DNA of 64,000 nt from Amorphochlora amoebiformis (taxonomy: Eukaryota; Cercozoa; Chlorarachniophyceae), in contig BAAHQB010000037.1 in assembly GCA_054601695.1 (NCBI GenBank), positions 1,037,553-1,101,552 of the forward strand, read 5' to 3'. The notes under the pieces were generated by a model. That model made no database searches. It saw only the letters and a list, made by a program, of their open reading frames with translations, and was not told the origin of the DNA. The position numbers were made by a program, and so were the translations under genes. This document shows, piece after piece, positions 1-49,816 of this stretch (position 1 is its first letter; each line of letters begins with the position of its first letter).

Positions 1-44
1 TATATATATATATATATATATATTCACATACATATATGTATATT

Positions 45-111
45 CACAGGAATAGACATCCTGTAATTTCTTCTCGTCTTCGAGGGCAAACACATATACA
101 CATACATATTG

Positions 112-144
<33 letters not shown>

Positions 145-214
145 ATATATACACATATATATTATATACATACATAGAGCTATATATTCACAATAATACC
201 CTCTTTAAAAAATA
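45..214 (-). pseudogene. Decayed copies of exon 350-279 and its donor region
   Basis: Minus strand CCCTCGAAGACGAGAAGAAA (near 97-76) resembles the exon's GCGCTCGAAGAGAAGAAAAA, and 180-214 repeats the donor-side sequence AGAGGGTATTATTGTGAATA of that exon. The left copy is followed by TTACAG, which could itself be an acceptor of a further exon at the window edge. Confidence 0.6.
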
Positions 215-278
215 TGTATGTGTATATATACACATATACATTATATACATACATACATCTATATATTCACAATAATAC

Positions 279-17771
<17,493 letters not shown>

Positions 17772-17802
17772 CTTTGATTTTATTCATAAGTTTGTCGGAC
17801 TG

Positions 17803-17935
17803 TTAGGGTTAGGGTTAGGGTTAGGGCCAGCTTTTTTGTCATAATATTCAACAACCAAAACTATCAGGGCGTTAGGGTTAGGGCTAGGGTTAGGGTCAGG
17901 ATTACGGTTAGGGTTTGAGTTAGGGTTAGGATAAT
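17803..17935 (+). repeat. Short TTAGGG arrays
   Basis: Two runs of TTAGGG variants (17803-17826 and 17872-17935) in an intron of the minus-strand gene; a weaker run lies at 17218-17270. Confidence 0.85.
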
Positions 17936-18268
17936 AGGGTCACCTCTTTCATTCTCGTGATAATTCTGGCTCTCCAGCTCATTAGACGTGGGGCCAGCTT
18001 TGGGGTAAGAGTGTTGTTGATATTATACATTGGGTTTAGATTAATGTCGTTTATTGGTGCTGCGTGCGTGTATTTTCTAGACTAATAGGTAAGATAATAT
18101 AGCGGCATTTTGGAGAATTTCTTTTGGGATAGTGTACATGTGAGGTCATGAATTTTGTATATGTGGCAAACCATTGTATCCAGTATAAGTATATAAATAT
18201 GTGTATTATATATATATATATGTGTATATATATGTGTATATTAAACGAAAATGTATTCCTATTTACCA

Positions 18269-18322
18269 CAAGATCCTCGACGCAAGACCATCCATACGAG
18301 TGGCGAATCCAGTTTCCTAAAC

Positions 18323-18367
<45 letters not shown>

Positions 18368-18660
18368 TATACATATGTAAGGAAACACATAGCCCTCTCA
18401 AACGCCAGCAATGCAGTATCCATACACATATATACCGATATTATAATAAATACATACATGATATATGTTATATACACAATATATACACATATATATACAT
18501 ATTGTACAATAGAATATATATATATATATAAATGTACATATACGCGAAGTATATACCTTTGCCCCCACCCCTCTCAAAGGCTAGCAATACAGTATTCTTC
18601 TGGAGATGTCCGATGCACATCTCGAGGCGATGAGGTCGGATTCGGATGGACACGCATTTT
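18269..18660 (-). CDS. Possible minus-strand exons, phase unresolved
   Basis: Two non-repetitive islands look like minus-strand exons: one starting at 18660 after an AG acceptor and ending near 18567 at GAGAGGG/GTGGGG, and one from about 18321 to 18269 before GTAAAT. In one frame pair they read ...[17 protein letters not shown] then [16 protein letters not shown], joining phase 1 to 0 and fitting the next exon at 17771. The upstream exon (18924, phase 0) does not fit this frame, which requires phase 2. The 3' end of the first island has a decayed copy at 18376-18420. Confidence 0.3.
18376..18421 (-). pseudogene. Decayed copy of the exon-like island ending near 18567
   Basis: Minus strand TACTGCATTGCTGGCGTTTGAGAGGG matches TACTGTATTGCTAGCCTTTGAGAGGG, but the downstream donor is replaced by CTATG. 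Lies about 185 bp downstream in gene sense. Confidence 0.75.
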
Positions 18661-18714
18661 CTGACAACCTGATATGAGTATGTGTATGTATGTATGTATG
18701 TATGTGTAAATGTG

Positions 18715-18755
<41 letters not shown>

Positions 18756-18764
18756 TATATATTG

Positions 18765-18832
<68 letters not shown>

Positions 18833-18862
18833 ACGCGTGTGTGTATTTAAATACACACACAC

Positions 18863-18903
<41 letters not shown>

Positions 18904-18923
18904 TATCCGTATATTTCTTTGAC

Positions 18924-19007
18924 CTGCCAGGCGCTAATCATCTTACGTTCCATGCGGTTCGGGTCGAAGAGAGTGGACATCGGAGACCTGTTTATCATAA
19001 CCGTTTC

Positions 19008-19045
<38 letters not shown>

Positions 19046-19131
19046 ATGTATATTTCTCACTTCACTTTCGTACAGCATACTATGTTTACGTGTATATATA
19101 TATATATATATGTATTTATATATATGATACG

Positions 19132-19162
<31 letters not shown>

Positions 19163-19273
19163 ATACATATATATATATGTAAATTATGGAAATTAACTAC
19201 GTATCAGATACGAATACAGTGAGACACAAAGAGAAACATACACATACGAATTCCTACTTGAATAGTGAAAGCG

Positions 19274-19347
<74 letters not shown>

Positions 19348-19443
19348 TTGTACATATATTTAGATAAAGCCATGTTTAAATATAATGTAGGGACATGGAC
19401 CTCAGAGATTCGGGAATTTCAAGGGAGGGTGGATTTTGTAAGC
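18924..19443 (-). CDS. Two linked exons, unrecognised minus-strand gene
   Basis: Exons 19443-19401 (phase 1 to 2; peptide [13 protein letters not shown]) and 18987-18924 (phase 2 to 0; peptide contains [14 protein letters not shown]) join in frame on the minus strand with standard splice borders. The upstream exon at 20280-20245 ends in phase 0, so one exon between them is missing from my model. They lie between the exon blocks at 20.2 and 17.8 kb and most likely belong to the same gene. Family not recognised. Confidence 0.45.
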
Positions 19444-19498
19444 CTAAAACGAGCTGGATATATATGTACATATTACACAAACACACATACACACACAC

Positions 19499-19548
<50 letters not shown>

Positions 19549-19582
19549 AGTGCTTGTGTATATGTCCGAACATGTAACACAA

Positions 19583-19619
<37 letters not shown>

Positions 19620-19635
19620 AAGATTAATGTATATA

Positions 19636-19689
<54 letters not shown>

Positions 19690-19701
19690 CATATATACAT
19701 A

Positions 19702-19785
<84 letters not shown>

Positions 19786-19827
19786 GTGTACGTATGTATT
19801 AAATTCACATACACACGTGCACACACA

Positions 19828-19898
<71 letters not shown>

Positions 19899-19923
19899 GT
19901 GTGTGTATATATATATATAGATA

Positions 19924-19990
<67 letters not shown>

Positions 19991-20087
19991 ATATCTATGT
20001 GTATATATTATAAATGTGTGTGTGTGTGGTACGTGCCTCTGTATAACTCATACACATATACACACACACATATATATATATATATAT

Positions 20088-20145
<58 letters not shown>

Positions 20146-20244
20146 AGATGTATATATACACATATCCATACATACATATATATTATATAACATATATATA
20201 TATATAAATGTATGTATATATATATATATATGTTGTATGTGTAC

Positions 20245-21175
<931 letters not shown>

Positions 21176-21272
21176 CTGATGCACACATATCGCATCATAT
21201 ATATACAATATATATTATATGTATATATATATGTATATATATAATGTGTATATACATATATATTTTATATAT

Positions 21273-21303
<31 letters not shown>

Positions 21304-21449
21304 ATTATATATATATATATAATATATATGCAATGTACATATTATATGTATAAATATCAATGTTTACATAGATATTATATATATTTATATCGAAATTACT
21401 TGCTCAATATAAATATAGACATGTATATATATTATAAATATATATATAT

Positions 21450-21531
<82 letters not shown>

Positions 21532-21579
21532 TATGTATATTATACCCACACACACATATATATATATATATATACACAC

Positions 21580-21611
<32 letters not shown>

Positions 21612-21628
21612 ATAATATACATATATAC

Positions 21629-21682
<54 letters not shown>

Positions 21683-21685
21683 TAT

Positions 21686-21721
<36 letters not shown>

Positions 21722-21735
21722 GTAATTTTATGTAC

Positions 21736-21801
<66 letters not shown>

Positions 21802-22109
21802 AATATATATATATATGTATTTTATACACATACACACATACATACAAATATGTAAACATATACATATACTGATATAATAGTATAGTTATAAGCTGTATTG
21901 TCGGTATTGTTAATAGTATATTAGTAGTAGTATTAGTGTTATAATTCTTTCTATTATTTGTATTATTATTAATATTATTGTTTTGTATACAAATAATATA
22001 TATGTGCATATATAATATATGTGTATATGTGTATAAAGATATGTTTTATGCATTTTTTCGTATGTATATATAGCGTACAAGGGCTGCACACTATGTATAT
22101 TATATACAC

Positions 22110-22144
<35 letters not shown>

Positions 22145-22283
22145 GATTTGTACATACATGTGTATTGTTCACATTTAGTAGTCATATACACATATACATA
22201 TTTGTATGCATTTGTGTATCTATATATACAGTATATACATGTACACATGTAACACACACACATACGTATATACATACTCACAC

Positions 22284-22375
22284 ATCCAACCCACCAATAT
22301 CGAGCTTAGCCTGCCCCATCATTGCCCTCTCGACCTTCGAATTCGAAAAACTCGGTCCCAACGCAGACGACTCCA
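22284..22375 (-). CDS. Probable early exon of minus-strand gene
   Basis: Minus-strand exon with acceptor TTTGCAG and donor GTGTGA, phase 1 to 0, encoding ESSALGPSFSNSKVERAMM followed by GQAKLDIGGLD. Its phase 0 end fits the exon at 21175. The internal ATGATG could be the start; alternatively an upstream exon starts at an ATG near 22524 (MRLLFVRALPCILSLNSSLS, signal-peptide-like), but no donor there gives the required phase. If correct, this gene is divergent from the CDPK gene that starts at 23.27 kb. Confidence 0.4.
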
Positions 22376-23266
22376 CTGCAAACACAACCCAAACACAACA
22401 TAACCCAAGAACCACCTTTCTCACTCGCCCAAAGAGAAAGAATCCACCCCTACCCCTACCGGAACACTGATAAGGAAGAATTCAAAGACAAAATGCAAGG
22501 AAGTGCACGTACAAAGAGCAGACGCATCTTGCTGGGGTCCGAGGGGTAAGGGTTCGCTCGCCCATTGTGACTGAAAGACCATTTCGGGGATCAGACAATC
22601 TCAGTATCATTTTTCTCTCCAAAACTAGGAGTTCGCGATTGACGCTCGGAAAGAGATTTTGGAAAGGGATAAGTATACGCGGAGGGAGAGAGGTGATTGT
22701 GAGGTCAGTACTCTGATCCTTTGAACACCAGTTTTCTTCTCATCGTCTGCCATGTCTCGAAGGGATTCGCGCGGGAAAATCCACGGGTTTCGAGTCTAGC
22801 CTGCTACCGGGGTTCAGGCTTTCTTTCTTACTTTTCCTTCCTCCAGAGTTCAGAGGATATACTCGCTACTTCTGGGCTTGCAACCCCAAAGATGGATTCG
22901 CCAGCGAAGCCGCGAAATAATCTATTTTCCCATCTTGAGTGGCAAACAAAGGTCTCAGTATTGATATCAGCATTAAATCTTCAACATTAATATCACATTA
23001 TTATTCATTATTCGGCTGAAAAAAGGATGTTTTATATGGCAAGTAGATAAAATGAAGTTTGCTTATCAGGAGCACCTGGGGTCTGCACTACACAGTCGAT
23101 AGAGTCAACGTCTCGAAGACTGGATCATGACAGCCTAGGGATTGGAGGAAGGATAGTTGTCTGGGACATGACTTGTTGCTGTCGAGAGTCAGAACACGTG
23201 GCGAAAAGATATCTCGGAAGATAAAAAATAATTCAGAGTAAGTCGGCTTGTCAGTGCCTTGGCGCG
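22376..23266. other. Divergent intergenic / 5' region, no certain exon
   Basis: About 0.9 kb of ordinary-composition DNA, unlike its repeat-filled surroundings, lies between the minus-strand gene and the CDPK. It holds an open stretch from ATG 22891 (MDSPAKPRNNLFSHLEWQTK, then a GTCTCA donor) that could be a CDPK first exon, but I could not link it in frame to the exon ending at 23330. Promoters of both genes presumably lie here. Confidence 0.35.
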
Positions 23267-39270
<16,004 letters not shown>

Positions 39271-39711
39271 ACCACGTATCTGTTTTCGAGGACCAGATAT
39301 AATTAGGGACGATCACGCTCAAACAGACAGAACTCCCCTCGGTTCTCATGCTAGGCTAGGCGTGGAGACTGTAGGCTTAACTGTCAGGATTTATTTCTTT
39401 TATCTAGTTTTTGGGCTTACTATTTTCTTTTTAACCATTTTTTTTTTTTTACTTTTCGGCTATTTTTTTCCTTTTTTCCTTGTAGTTCTTTTCGATAGGG
39501 GGTTGGCGTGGGAATTTTCTGTTTTTGGTGTTGCTGGGGGGTTTTGTTCGTAGAGCGAGTAGAGGTCGTGGCAGTGAGTGCGGGTTGAGATTTATCAGTG
39601 ATGTGGCTCATGATTCGAAAGATGTGTTTTGTTTTTAGGAAATATGTGTACAATGTGTCTATGAATGTACCTATGTAATCTACGATGTATATGTGTATAT
39701 GTATATGTATG

Positions 39712-39760
<49 letters not shown>

Positions 39761-40077
39761 ATGTGTGTGTGTGTATGGTACATAGAAATGTATATTAATA
39801 ATAACATATTATGTATACATACACATGTATGTGTACATTCTTATATATATATATATATATATATATATGTAATTATACACACACATAAATGTATAGATGT
39901 ACACATATAGTGTAGTATGCTACATATTGAATAGTATTATACTTTATGATACAGTCTTGGGATCTGTATGTACATATGTTGTTATAAATATATGCGTACA
40001 AATATATTTAAGTTTATTATTTTATAATATATGTATATTTACACATACAAACATAATGTATTAATACATATGTATAC

Positions 40078-40132
<55 letters not shown>

Positions 40133-40177
40133 TTTACATGATTATATGTACGTGTACATCGCATATATGATATGATA

Positions 40178-40230
<53 letters not shown>

Positions 40231-40400
40231 GAAAATACATACATATATATGTATATGTATATATAATATATATATGTATATATATATATATAGAATGTTA
40301 TTTTATTATTGAATAATTGTATAATTATATTTACATGTATACACAGACATATATATATATATATATACATACATATATTATATTATATTATATATCAGTG

Positions 40401-40437
<37 letters not shown>

Positions 40438-40604
40438 ATATATCCTGTTCAATATACATATATTTATATATATTTATATATTTGTATATAGATATATACA
40501 GATATATATACACCTCCCCCTCCCTCTCTTTCCAATCTCCTCTCCCACATCCTCCCCATATCTCTATCTTTTCGTCTATCCCAACGAAAGAAGAAAAGAG
40601 GAGC
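39271..40604. other. Spacer between CDPK and next gene
   Basis: First about 350 bp of T-rich unique DNA that probably holds the CDPK 3' UTR (a T-run at 39438-39451), then (TA)n and (TG)n microsatellites to 40.5 kb, ending in a C/T-rich stretch at 40515-40575. No exon is apparent. Confidence 0.5.
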
Positions 40605-42487
<1,883 letters not shown>

Positions 42488-43855
42488 AAGAGCTAGCCAT
42501 GGGCAGCAAAATCGCATCTTTCAGCCATTATACACTGTGGAGTAGTATTTACTCGAAGCTAGTAAGAGTAAAAAATGGTCTGTCAATACGGATGAGAGAA
42601 CGAGGGTACCAGTCGCTGCCTAGGTGATTATGTACTTGAAAGTTATCTAGACATCGATTTCGAGCCTCTAAATGATTATTGATCTATGTTTTTATATGCA
42701 TATTACCTAGATTACATACATGTACAGCTAGTATCATCTACATAATTATTATCAGCTAGTATATGCTATCTAGACAGAGTATGATACAATATTATCCAAA
42801 TATCTAGAAATATACCAGAAAAATATATAATTATCATGATTGACATTTAGGATATACTCAGATACCGGATACTCCAGAATCCAGTCCAGATACTAGATTT
42901 ACACACATGCTCTAGATGCTAGACAGGACACATATATGTCTAGATGTAACATATACATATACATATATATATATATACACATATATATATACATATATAT
43001 ACATACATATATATATATTGCAATTAGATATAACGTCTAGAACGTGTACATAACGTATCGTATTAATACTAGTAATATAATCTAAGATAATCTAGATAAT
43101 AACTAGAATAATCATATAACATAGTAAAAACATCTACTAGATCTAGTATCATCTAGATCATAGTCGTGAGTATTGTATACATATTACTAGATTAGCTAGT
43201 ACTAGTGCGTGGTTAGATGATACTATATTCTAGATATTCTAGATATATATATATATATCTAGTATATATATAGTACATAAATATATATACTCTAGATACT
43301 AGATATACTAGATATATTATAATCGATATTTCTAGATATCTAGATATCTAGGATATTTCTAGATTTATCTAGTTAAATTATACAAAAAGTACATGCGCAC
43401 TAGTTATTAACTAGATTAACGCACATATTATCTAGATTATCTAGATTATGCTATAGTTCAAGACTACTAACTTCTAGAACTTACCAGTCATAACTGGACT
43501 GTAGAAGTTAGATCTACTAGATCTACTAGATCTAGTCTAGCTGGTACATGTATAATTAGTATCAATCTATATCTACAAGATATGCACAGCATTTTTGAAT
43601 TAATTCGCAATCAGTAATAAATTAACTCTTGTGTACCACAGTTTGCACCGGCGGCGCGCAAATGCAGGACAAAAGCGAGCAACAAAATCGATCTACAACT
43701 TGCTATCACTATGAAGATAGCCAATGACCACCACGAACTAGTTGTCTCTTGAAAGCCGGCTGGATATGTCTGTTCCTACACGTACAATTTGCAGACCAGA
43801 ACTTGGGGTATTCCCACGGAAACCTGAGTGAAGCCCATATTGAAATCTCCATTCC
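42488..43855. repeat. CTAG-rich palindromic intergenic tract
   Basis: This spacer between the small plus-strand gene and the TPX2 3' end is AT-rich and, from about 42.65 to 43.57 kb, crowded with CTAG, TCTAGA, CTAGAT and ACTAGT words. No ORF or exon is evident. The last 250 bp return to ordinary composition, near the TPX2 stop codon. Confidence 0.6.
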
Positions 43856-44381
43856 TCAATGATTTAGCTCAGTCTTGGACCGCGAGCGCTTTGCGAGGGC
43901 AAATTCGGGCGAGATCGCCTGAGTGAGAGTTTTGGTGGACTTGCGGAGAGGGGCGGGCGGAGCCTTCATATCGGGCATGGAGAGGGGTTTGTGAACGTTC
44001 TGGGCCCGTCGGATGCGATCCTCCTCCTCCTCCATAGCCTAGATGATCACTCTACGTTATTATTACTCTTTCACACATCTGAGCTTTTTCACCTTCTGTT
44101 TAGCTATTTCAGCAATTTTTCGTTCCTCAACCTCCTTGCGCATGCGAGCAAGCTCCAATCTTTTGGCCATACTTTCCTCTTTGCGGGACTAGAAAAATCT
44201 CAGATGAATTGCTTAAATGGTTGGAACGATGTGTGATTGATAACCTCTGTGTGAAGATGGAAAGGCTCGGCTCGAGTGAGCTCTTTCTTCGATGCGAACA
44301 GGAAGAAATTGTCATTCCATTTACTGGATACAGCAAACACATCGATATTAGCTAGCAATGGTTGACACAGGAGTTCATATA

Positions 44382-44417
<36 letters not shown>

Positions 44418-45251
44418 ATACATATATATATATATACGTAGAGTCTGTAAGTACATTGGCTTCGCCTTGAATGAGCTGGCGAGACGTGCCTCCTCTTCCT
44501 GCTCATGTGCAACTTTCTCCTCCCATCTAGTCCTGGCCTCTCGTGAGAGTGCTTCACTCTGGAGATGGAACGGCTGGGGTTCGGTCAGATCACGGAGAAC
44601 AACGGTAGAGTGGCGGTTCTGAAAGTATAAACGCTTAAAACACACCTTATTTCACGAACATATTATCGCACCGGAGTCTTAAACTTGGGCATCTTCTTGG
44701 CGTGCGGGTGCATCTTCATCTCCAATTCTGCTTCCTCTATCTTAATGCGGGTCTGAAACTCCTCCTGGTAGTGCTTGCCGCGTCTCTCGGTCTCGAGATT
44801 AAAGCCTACAGGTTCCGTTAGCGATCCCACGACGACCGGCTTTCGCTCCTATTGATAGAGCGATAAATATTTGTTGTATATCCATGTTCAAAATGAGACC
44901 GATACCTTCCTGTGAGTTGGCTTGACGGGGTCCTTGATGTACTTATGAACGAGCTTGCTGGTGTTGAGGTTTGGGGAGATAGGTTTGGTCAAACTCGATG
45001 CCGACCTACGAGCCACAGGCGCTTGCTTGAACATTTTAGCATTAAACGGCTTGGCCTTGAAAGTCTTTGGCTTAGATTCTGTGGGAATCATGCTCCTCCT
45101 CACAGTGCTCTTCCGTGCTGCGCTGCTGAGCTTGAACTCCTAATCAAAGAGCAAGTATCAGAAAGGTGCAGCACTGTGCTTTTTTGGCGGGGAAGGGATT
45201 CAGTTGACAAATAATAGTATATACATAATATATATATATATATATATATAG

Positions 45252-45282
<31 letters not shown>

Positions 45283-46084
45283 ATTGATATATAACTCATA
45301 TTTATGTGTATATAACTATTAAAAAACTATTCACTGCAAAATACCGAAAATTTGGTTGGCTTCTTCTTCTCAACGCGAGGGACTCCAAACTCGCCGCCGC
45401 TCGTGAAGATCTAAACGAAAGTCTATCATAAAGGGATTTTACCGGGTGAGGATTGCACAAACCTTAGGGTTGATAGGCCGTGCCTTGAACTTTTCAAAAC
45501 TTTTCATCTCAAGAAGTTCTTTCTCTTCTTGAGATAAAACAACTCTGTGATATTGTTTGTATCAATTCACGGTTTATAGTTCGAAAACGAGGGCAACACT
45601 CACGATTGCTTCCTTCCACGGCTCAGAGTTGAAAGGCGGGGAGGATTTGGGCAGGTAATTCCCCCCGTGTAGGTCGTTTTCTTCTCGCCCTTACGTTCCT
45701 GCCAAGATATTGGATTAACTCTGGATGAATGTTTGGTGTATTATTTTTGTACAGTAGCCTTCTTGAAGAAGTTGTTAACTTTCGCCTGAAGAGGAACATA
45801 CGGTGATGCCTTCTTCTGGGAGCTGACTGAAATCTTTGAGCGTCGGTTGGTCTCAAGATTAAACGAGATCGGGTTTGTGAGTCCGTTAACCTTCATCATC
45901 GACGCTCGAGGTTTGCGCTGGTGTCAGAGAGATCGAGCTTAGACATTTGTAACATCCATATGTATATATATATTATATATATATATGTGTGTGTGTGTGT
46001 GTATGGTGTATATATATACACACTCGTGAGAGCGTGCATATAGTCTTTAAACTTACTTCGGGTTTATATACATATACATATACA

Positions 46085-46116
<32 letters not shown>

Positions 46117-46580
46117 GATGTATAGGTTGGGTGATAAAGCGTCATATCCTGGTAACACTACATACGAATTATGTGTATACAAAATTATTCTCACCTTCTT
46201 GATGGAAGCTTCCTTTGATGTTTTGTAGCCCAAGCGCGCAGAGGTGACAAAGGTGAATTCTTCAGGTTCAGTAAGAGCCTTAGTCGATCGTTGGGTGTAT
46301 TGGGACTTCGGCACGAAGATCTTATGCAGCTGCTTTGCGTTGAGCTTCCTCCGCTTCTCAGCCTCCTGGTGCAGTTTCTTAATTTCATCCATTTCTTTCT
46401 CGAGGGTGCCTTTGATAATCCTCCTTGGGCGGCTGTGGTTTTTATGCAACATCAAGGCTAAAAATCGATTCGAGAGATGATTCGTACCTCTTGGTTATGT
46501 TGGGGGTTTTGGCCTTTGTGAGAGTCAATGATCTGACATGACCTGGCTTCTAAATATATACATACAAAAAGTTATACATA

Positions 46581-46642
<62 letters not shown>

Positions 46643-47639
46643 GATATAAATATAGGCTATGTATAAATATGTATTTACAAGCGGGTATACATGGTATTTT
46701 TCAAAAATGTACGTAAATATGTACATTTTCATAATATCTAAGAAGTCAGGATATGATAGCAAGGTAAAACTGGGCCGAGGGTCTGGCTAATTCTTTCTAT
46801 CCCCGCCACCTTCTTGGTCTTAGAAGACTTTTTGGGCAAAGTGCTGGCCTTGTAGGGTTTACGGGCGGACTTGCTGTACATCTTTTTAGTTCGACGCGAC
46901 CTGGGAGTACTGCTGACTCCTGAATGAAGATGCATCGTGTGCAATATGAGGTTACTATTGAGATGTGGCTTGGAGGGGTACCTTTCTTCTTTTGGGCAAA
47001 CAGCCGCTCGAACACGCTCAGGTTAGAGGAGGGTTTCTTCTTCTTCCTTCTGGTGGACTTGGAGGCTGGCTTGATATCCTTGAGAATTTCGCGCTTGGGC
47101 TCGACGGTGGCAGGCCCCTCCGGCTCAATCAGCTGAATCGGTTGGTCAAAAACGCTTGGATCTTGCATCTTACTGTTCTTCTTAGTAAGCTTAATTGTAG
47201 AGTCATCCAATTCACTGTGTTTCGCCTTGAGAGTTTCAGTGTTGTTTTTTCCTTGGGAAACAGGGATGGAAGGCTTCTTGGTGAGTTTGAGGGAAACCCT
47301 TGGCGCTCGATTAGAGTTGGATTCAACATTCTCCTGGCCCGCGACGTCGCTGATTCTCATCTTCTCAAAGGAAGCATCCAGCTTGAGGGTCGAAGAGTTC
47401 TTCAAATCTATAGATGTGGTACCGATTATAGACCAATCAGACAATGAAAAGTTCTTCTCACCCCAGTACTTGTCGATTTCCTGCGTGCTGTTGAGATTGT
47501 CATGGTTCTCGAGATCCACCCATTTTGGGCAGTCAATATCCGCGTAGGGATCCCCGATAGCTGCAAGAGTATCATTTTTACGTCTTTTTCCTGGATTGAG
47601 TAGGGGTGCTTCTCCACCTGTGTCGGCGGGCTGCTGCAT
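43856..47639 (-). CDS. TPX2: TPX2-family spindle assembly protein, 14 exons
   Basis: Microtubule-associated protein that nucleates spindle microtubules and, in known members, activates Aurora kinase. Exons (5' to 3'): 47639-46982, 46919-46810, 46549-46488, 46432-46195, 45917-45753, 45698-45604, 45544-45463, 45410-45345, 45139-44906, 44848-44672, 44618-44455, 44323-44245, 44188-44093, 44038-43856. They total 2409 nt and stay in frame to TGA: 802 residues. The N-terminus has PYADIDCPKWVDL (31-43) and IDKYW (55-59), matching the Aurora-binding pattern of TPX2. The body carries the family's repeated motif, an LT-x-P start followed by F-x-x-x(S/T)E: LTEPEEFTFVTSARLG, LTNPISFNLETNRR, LTEPVGFNLETERRGK, LTEPQPFHLQSEALS, LTRAEPFHLHTE. 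Associated patterns are YVPLQAKVNNFFKK and FKAKP/FKARP, with Glu/Lys-rich helices. The C-terminus is basic and has LTQAISPEF. Head-to-head with the PRC1/MAP65 gene, 159 bp apart. Introns are short. The exon 45698-45604 frame is set by phase rather than by motif. Confidence 0.9.
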
Positions 47640-47798
47640 CTCAAACGGATAGCTGTTGGCGGTTGAAGTGTTTTGTCAGGAGAAGCGCAGTTTTCTTTTT
47701 TTAAATCCCGGGGATTCTCGGGATTATAAGGGATTCAATTTCATTTCCCGGGATTCCCCATTCATTATAAAATCGGTGTACATATCCGTTTAGCCGCC
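47640..47798. promoter_or_regulatory. Bidirectional promoter between TPX2 and PRC1/MAP65
   Basis: The 159 bp between the two start codons carry repeated versions of one motif: TCCCGGGGATTC (47706-47717), CTCGGGATT (47717-47725), AGGGATTC (47729-47736) and TTCCCGGGATTCCCC (47745-47759). The last contains the palindrome CCCGGG. An AT-rich TATAAAAT lies at about 47766-47773, some 30 bp before the plus-strand ATG. The plus-strand start context is GCCGCCATGG (47792-47801). Roles are inferred from position and repetition. Confidence 0.6.
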
Positions 47799-49075
47799 AT
47801 GGAGGTAAAGGAGCCGAGCGAGTTCATCGAGCATCTGCTGCGCATCTGGAGTGAGATCGGCATGGGGGAAGCTGAATGCTGCAAAAGACTGAACGAACTT
47901 CGACATGGAGTCGAAGAGGAATTCCAGAAAACGATAGCGCCGACGAAAGAACGACGGGATAATCTTGAACGCGAGCTGAGATCGCTTCAAGCAGGCACCG
48001 ATCGCGTTGCGAAGGAACTGGGTGTCGAAGATCCTGATTTGCTCAACGACCTTGACGAAGGTCACCTGTTAGGGCAGATAAAGGAGGTCATGGAGTTCAA
48101 GGAGACGCTTGAGGAGAAGAAAAAAGATCGGGAGGAGAAAATCGTGGCATACCTCGGCCACATCAAGTCTCTCGCAGACCTTCTCGCCGAGGACATCGGA
48201 CAAAGATTCATGTCTATCGGTGGGGCTTACACTGAGGCTCGTATCGAGGAGCTCCGGGGGGAGGCTGACCGCCTGGAGGAAGAGAAACAGCTTCGTGTCT
48301 CAGCAGTGGCCAACCTGGTTGCAGAGATTGGCTTGTTCTGGACCACCATGGCCATCCCAGAGTCGGAGAGGAAATGTGCCTTTTCAGATGTTATCCTCTC
48401 GGACAAGCCAGGAGCTATCGGACTAGAGCGAAAGTCGATCCAGGTGTCCGATCGCATCTGTTGAAATTGAACAAACTTACTGAGGCTCATCTGCTGTAAT
48501 GCAGGCCCTCGAGGACGCCAAGATGGAGCTACTAACAGAGAAAGAGCGCCGAGAGAGTATCAGAAACGAAAAAATGGTGCGTCGGTCATGTATTTAGTCG
48601 ACTCGCTTCAGAACATCTAATATATGCGTTGATATTCCAGGCTGAGATCGAGCGGATCTGGGAGCGCCTCAAAACTCACGAAGAGGTGATCGCCCTGTAG
48701 AGCCCTTTATGTAAATCTGATCATTGTCTGTCAGTTATAATTGTACCTCATATATACGGATGAATGTTTCTCGATGATTATAACATCAGGATCGGGAGAA
48801 GTTCATTACCGGCCCAGGTTCCAGCCTGACAATCGAGGGGCTCAAGCAGGTGGATGAAAAGCTTGCTCGCCTCCGCGAGGTTCAAAAGGAGAGAAGGGAA
48901 GCTCTCATCGTGGGTTTGAGGGAGAGAATCACTGAGGTAAGCATGTTAGGGTGAGGGATACGGGAGGAACGTTTAACTCGGCTTACTAACAAGGTGTGGG
49001 ACGCGATGAGGGTCTCGCCGAAGGAAAAGGCCGAGATGTTCCCTGGGTACACGAAAATTATATGCGTATCTTACA

Positions 49076-49128
<53 letters not shown>

Positions 49129-49774
49129 TAAATATATATGTACTCATGTATGGTGTATGTTTCTTGAGATTCAGTCTTACAAAACATTAAAAAAATTAAC
49201 CGTATGTCAGGTTCTACAATGATGATTTCACAGAGGCACTCCTGGAGGACCACGAGCAGTTTCTTGCCGCAGCGCAGGGCCGCCTTGAGACTCTGAAGCC
49301 CATTTTTAATCTGGTAGAATACAATCCGGCACTTCACAAAGTTATTCAATTGCTCCCTGATTTGCAAATCCAGGTTGACCATAGGGAGAAGCAGAAGCGG
49401 GAGATCGCCGACTGGGACGTGCGTAAGCGAGAGTGGGAAAGCGACCCGGACCGCTACAAACACAGGAACTTCCACAAGATGTGCAAAGAGGACGAGCGAT
49501 TCGCGTATGATTTGTCACATGTATCTCGAAACAAAAAAACTTGTCTTTCAGTCTCTAATTTTCGTTCGCCCTTTGTGTATTACGAAACCTTCAATCTCAT
49601 CCACTAGGCGCATGCGCAAGGTTCTGGTTCCAAAAACGGAAAAAAAGATCCGCGAGGCCGTTGGACAGTATGAGCGGGAGTTCGATACCGAGTTTCGCGT
49701 GCACGGCGAGAGGTTCTATATAACTTTTGTGCTACACACATTAAAAATTCACAGACACACGCAGATATGTAAAC

Positions 49775-49816
<42 letters not shown>

